Shown: piece after piece, positions 63,321 to 64,000 of the stretch
Layout: the number at the start of each line of letters is the position of its first letter
Position numbering within the stretch: position 1 is the stretch's first letter
Source: Gammaproteobacteria bacterium
Lineage (GTDB): Bacteria; Pseudomonadota; Gammaproteobacteria; Ga0077536
Assembly: GCA_016209015.1 (NCBI GenBank)
Contig: JACQWY010000006.1
Span: 62,001 to 126,000 of the forward strand
Reading direction: 5' to 3'
Length of the DNA: 64,000 bases
The notes under the pieces: generated by a model
What the model was told of the DNA's origin: nothing
Databases searched by the model: none
The model's input: only the letters and a program-made list of their open reading frames with translations
Made by a program: the position numbers and the translations under genes

Positions 63321-64000
63321 ATGAATCATCCTGAGGCCGTTCCCGCATCCATCCCCGACGTGCAAGGCAGCGAGGACACGCGCCGTGTCGCCATCGACCG
63401 CGTCGGCATCAAGGATATCCGACACCCCGTGGTCGTCCGCGACCGCGCCGGCCGCGAACAGCACACGGTGGCGAACTTCAACATGTATGTCGGCCTGCCC
63501 CACAACTTCAAGGGCACGCACATGTCGCGCTTCGTCGAGGTGTTGAACGACGGTGACTACGAGATCTCCGTGCCGGAGTTCAAGCGCATGGTGCACGAGA
63601 TGACGCGCGTGCTGACGGCCGAGCAGGGCCGCATCGAGATGACGTTCCCGTACTTCGTCGAGAAGGCCGCGCCGGTCAGCGGCGTGCGGAGCCTGCTCGA
63701 TTACCTCGTGACGTTCATCGGTGAAGTGAACAAGGAAATCGAGAGCGTGACGGTCAAGGTCGAGGTCCCGGTCACGACGCTCTGCCCCTGCTCGAAGAAG
63801 ATTTCGAATTACGGCGCGCACAACCAGCGCTCCCACGTCACGGTCGAGGTGAAGGTCAACGGCTTCGTGTGGATCGAGGAGCTGATCGACATCGTCGAGA
63901 GCGTGGCGTCGTGCGAGCTCTACGGGCTGTTGAAGCGTCCGGACGAGAAGTACGTCACCGAGCGCGCCTACGACAATCCGCGCTTCGTGGAAGACATGGT
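63321..64000 (+). CDS. folE2: GTP cyclohydrolase FolE2 (type IB), N-terminal part
   Basis: The first 226 residues of a type IB GTP cyclohydrolase; the gene runs off the window. Diagnostic are [34 protein letters not shown] (quoted in part) and the metal cysteine in [11 protein letters not shown]. It makes dihydroneopterin triphosphate for folate and does not require zinc, unlike FolE. GAGG lies ten bases before the ATG. Confidence 0.93.
   Translation, partial: MNHPEAVPASIPDVQGSEDTRRVAIDRVGIKDIRHPVVVRDRAGREQHTVANFNMYVGLPHNFKGTHMSRFVEVLNDGDYEISVPEFKRMVHEMTRVLTAEQGRIEMTFPYFVEKAAPVSGVRSLLDYLVTFIGEVNKEIESVTVKVEVPVTTLCPCSKKISNYGAHNQRSHVTVEVKVNGFVWIEELIDIVESVASCELYGLLKRPDEKYVTERAYDNPRFVEDM

Overview
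The window is high-GC proteobacterial chromosome. I infer a gammaproteobacterium of the deep-branching, high-GC kind (Nevskiales/Steroidobacter-like). The reasons are the topoisomerase IV pair parE-parC, a YoaA-type helicase, an EF-P cassette (efp, epmA, epmB), an Mla-type lipid transporter, sufE, xseB-ispA-folE2, S-adenosylhomocysteinase instead of luxS, DUF1631 and a PEP-CTERM surface protein. Coding density is high, many neighbours overlap as ATGA or GTGA, and GTG/TTG starts are common. I saw no rRNA, tRNA, CRISPR array, prophage or full-length insertion sequence. The one mobile-looking object is a 160-bp multi-hairpin element at 2165-2324.

Layout. 1-6.6 kb: the end of an EttA-type ABC-F factor, an imine-reductase-like enzyme, a small unknown protein, the hairpin element, an outer-membrane beta-barrel protein, a zinc alcohol dehydrogenase and an FHA-adenylate cyclase. 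6.6-13 kb, minus strand: acetone carboxylase (acxA-acxB-acxC), then a MaoC-like protein and a luciferase-like flavin enzyme. 13-17.4 kb: glucokinase, two tandem M14 metallopeptidase paralogs with an unusual zinc motif, and a small CxxC protein. 17.7-24.6 kb: a six-gene MoxR/Bat operon. 24.7-30.8 kb: a cyclic-di-GMP block holding a REC-PAS-GGDEF-EAL protein, a DUF1631 protein and a PEP-CTERM protein whose leader carries a GEMM-I (c-di-GMP-I) riboswitch. 31-34.3 kb: mlaFEDC, converging on a second mlaC that is coupled to ileS.

34.3-50.8 kb: ileS, a GAF-HD-GYP phosphodiesterase, cysS-sufE, cytochrome b561, metK-ahcY (methyl cycle), an enoyl-hydratase/quinone-reductase pair, trxB, a dimeric dUTPase, a YoaA/DinG helicase and an unknown gene. 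50.8-54.7 kb: the EF-P modification cassette, with efp and epmB divergent and their promoters interlocked, then a flavin oxidoreductase behind a textbook FNR-type promoter. 54.9-64 kb: parC and parE, a rubrerythrin/Fe-S oxidoreductase/DUF3501 operon behind a palindromic operator, then xseB, ispA and the start of folE2.

Two themes recur. Cyclic nucleotide signalling is dense: one adenylate cyclase, one GGDEF-EAL protein, one HD-GYP protein and one c-di-GMP riboswitch. Oxygen and redox control appears as the FNR site, the rubrerythrin operon, trxB, cytochrome b561 and the Bat operon. Functions are assigned from motifs and family memory; no database search was run.
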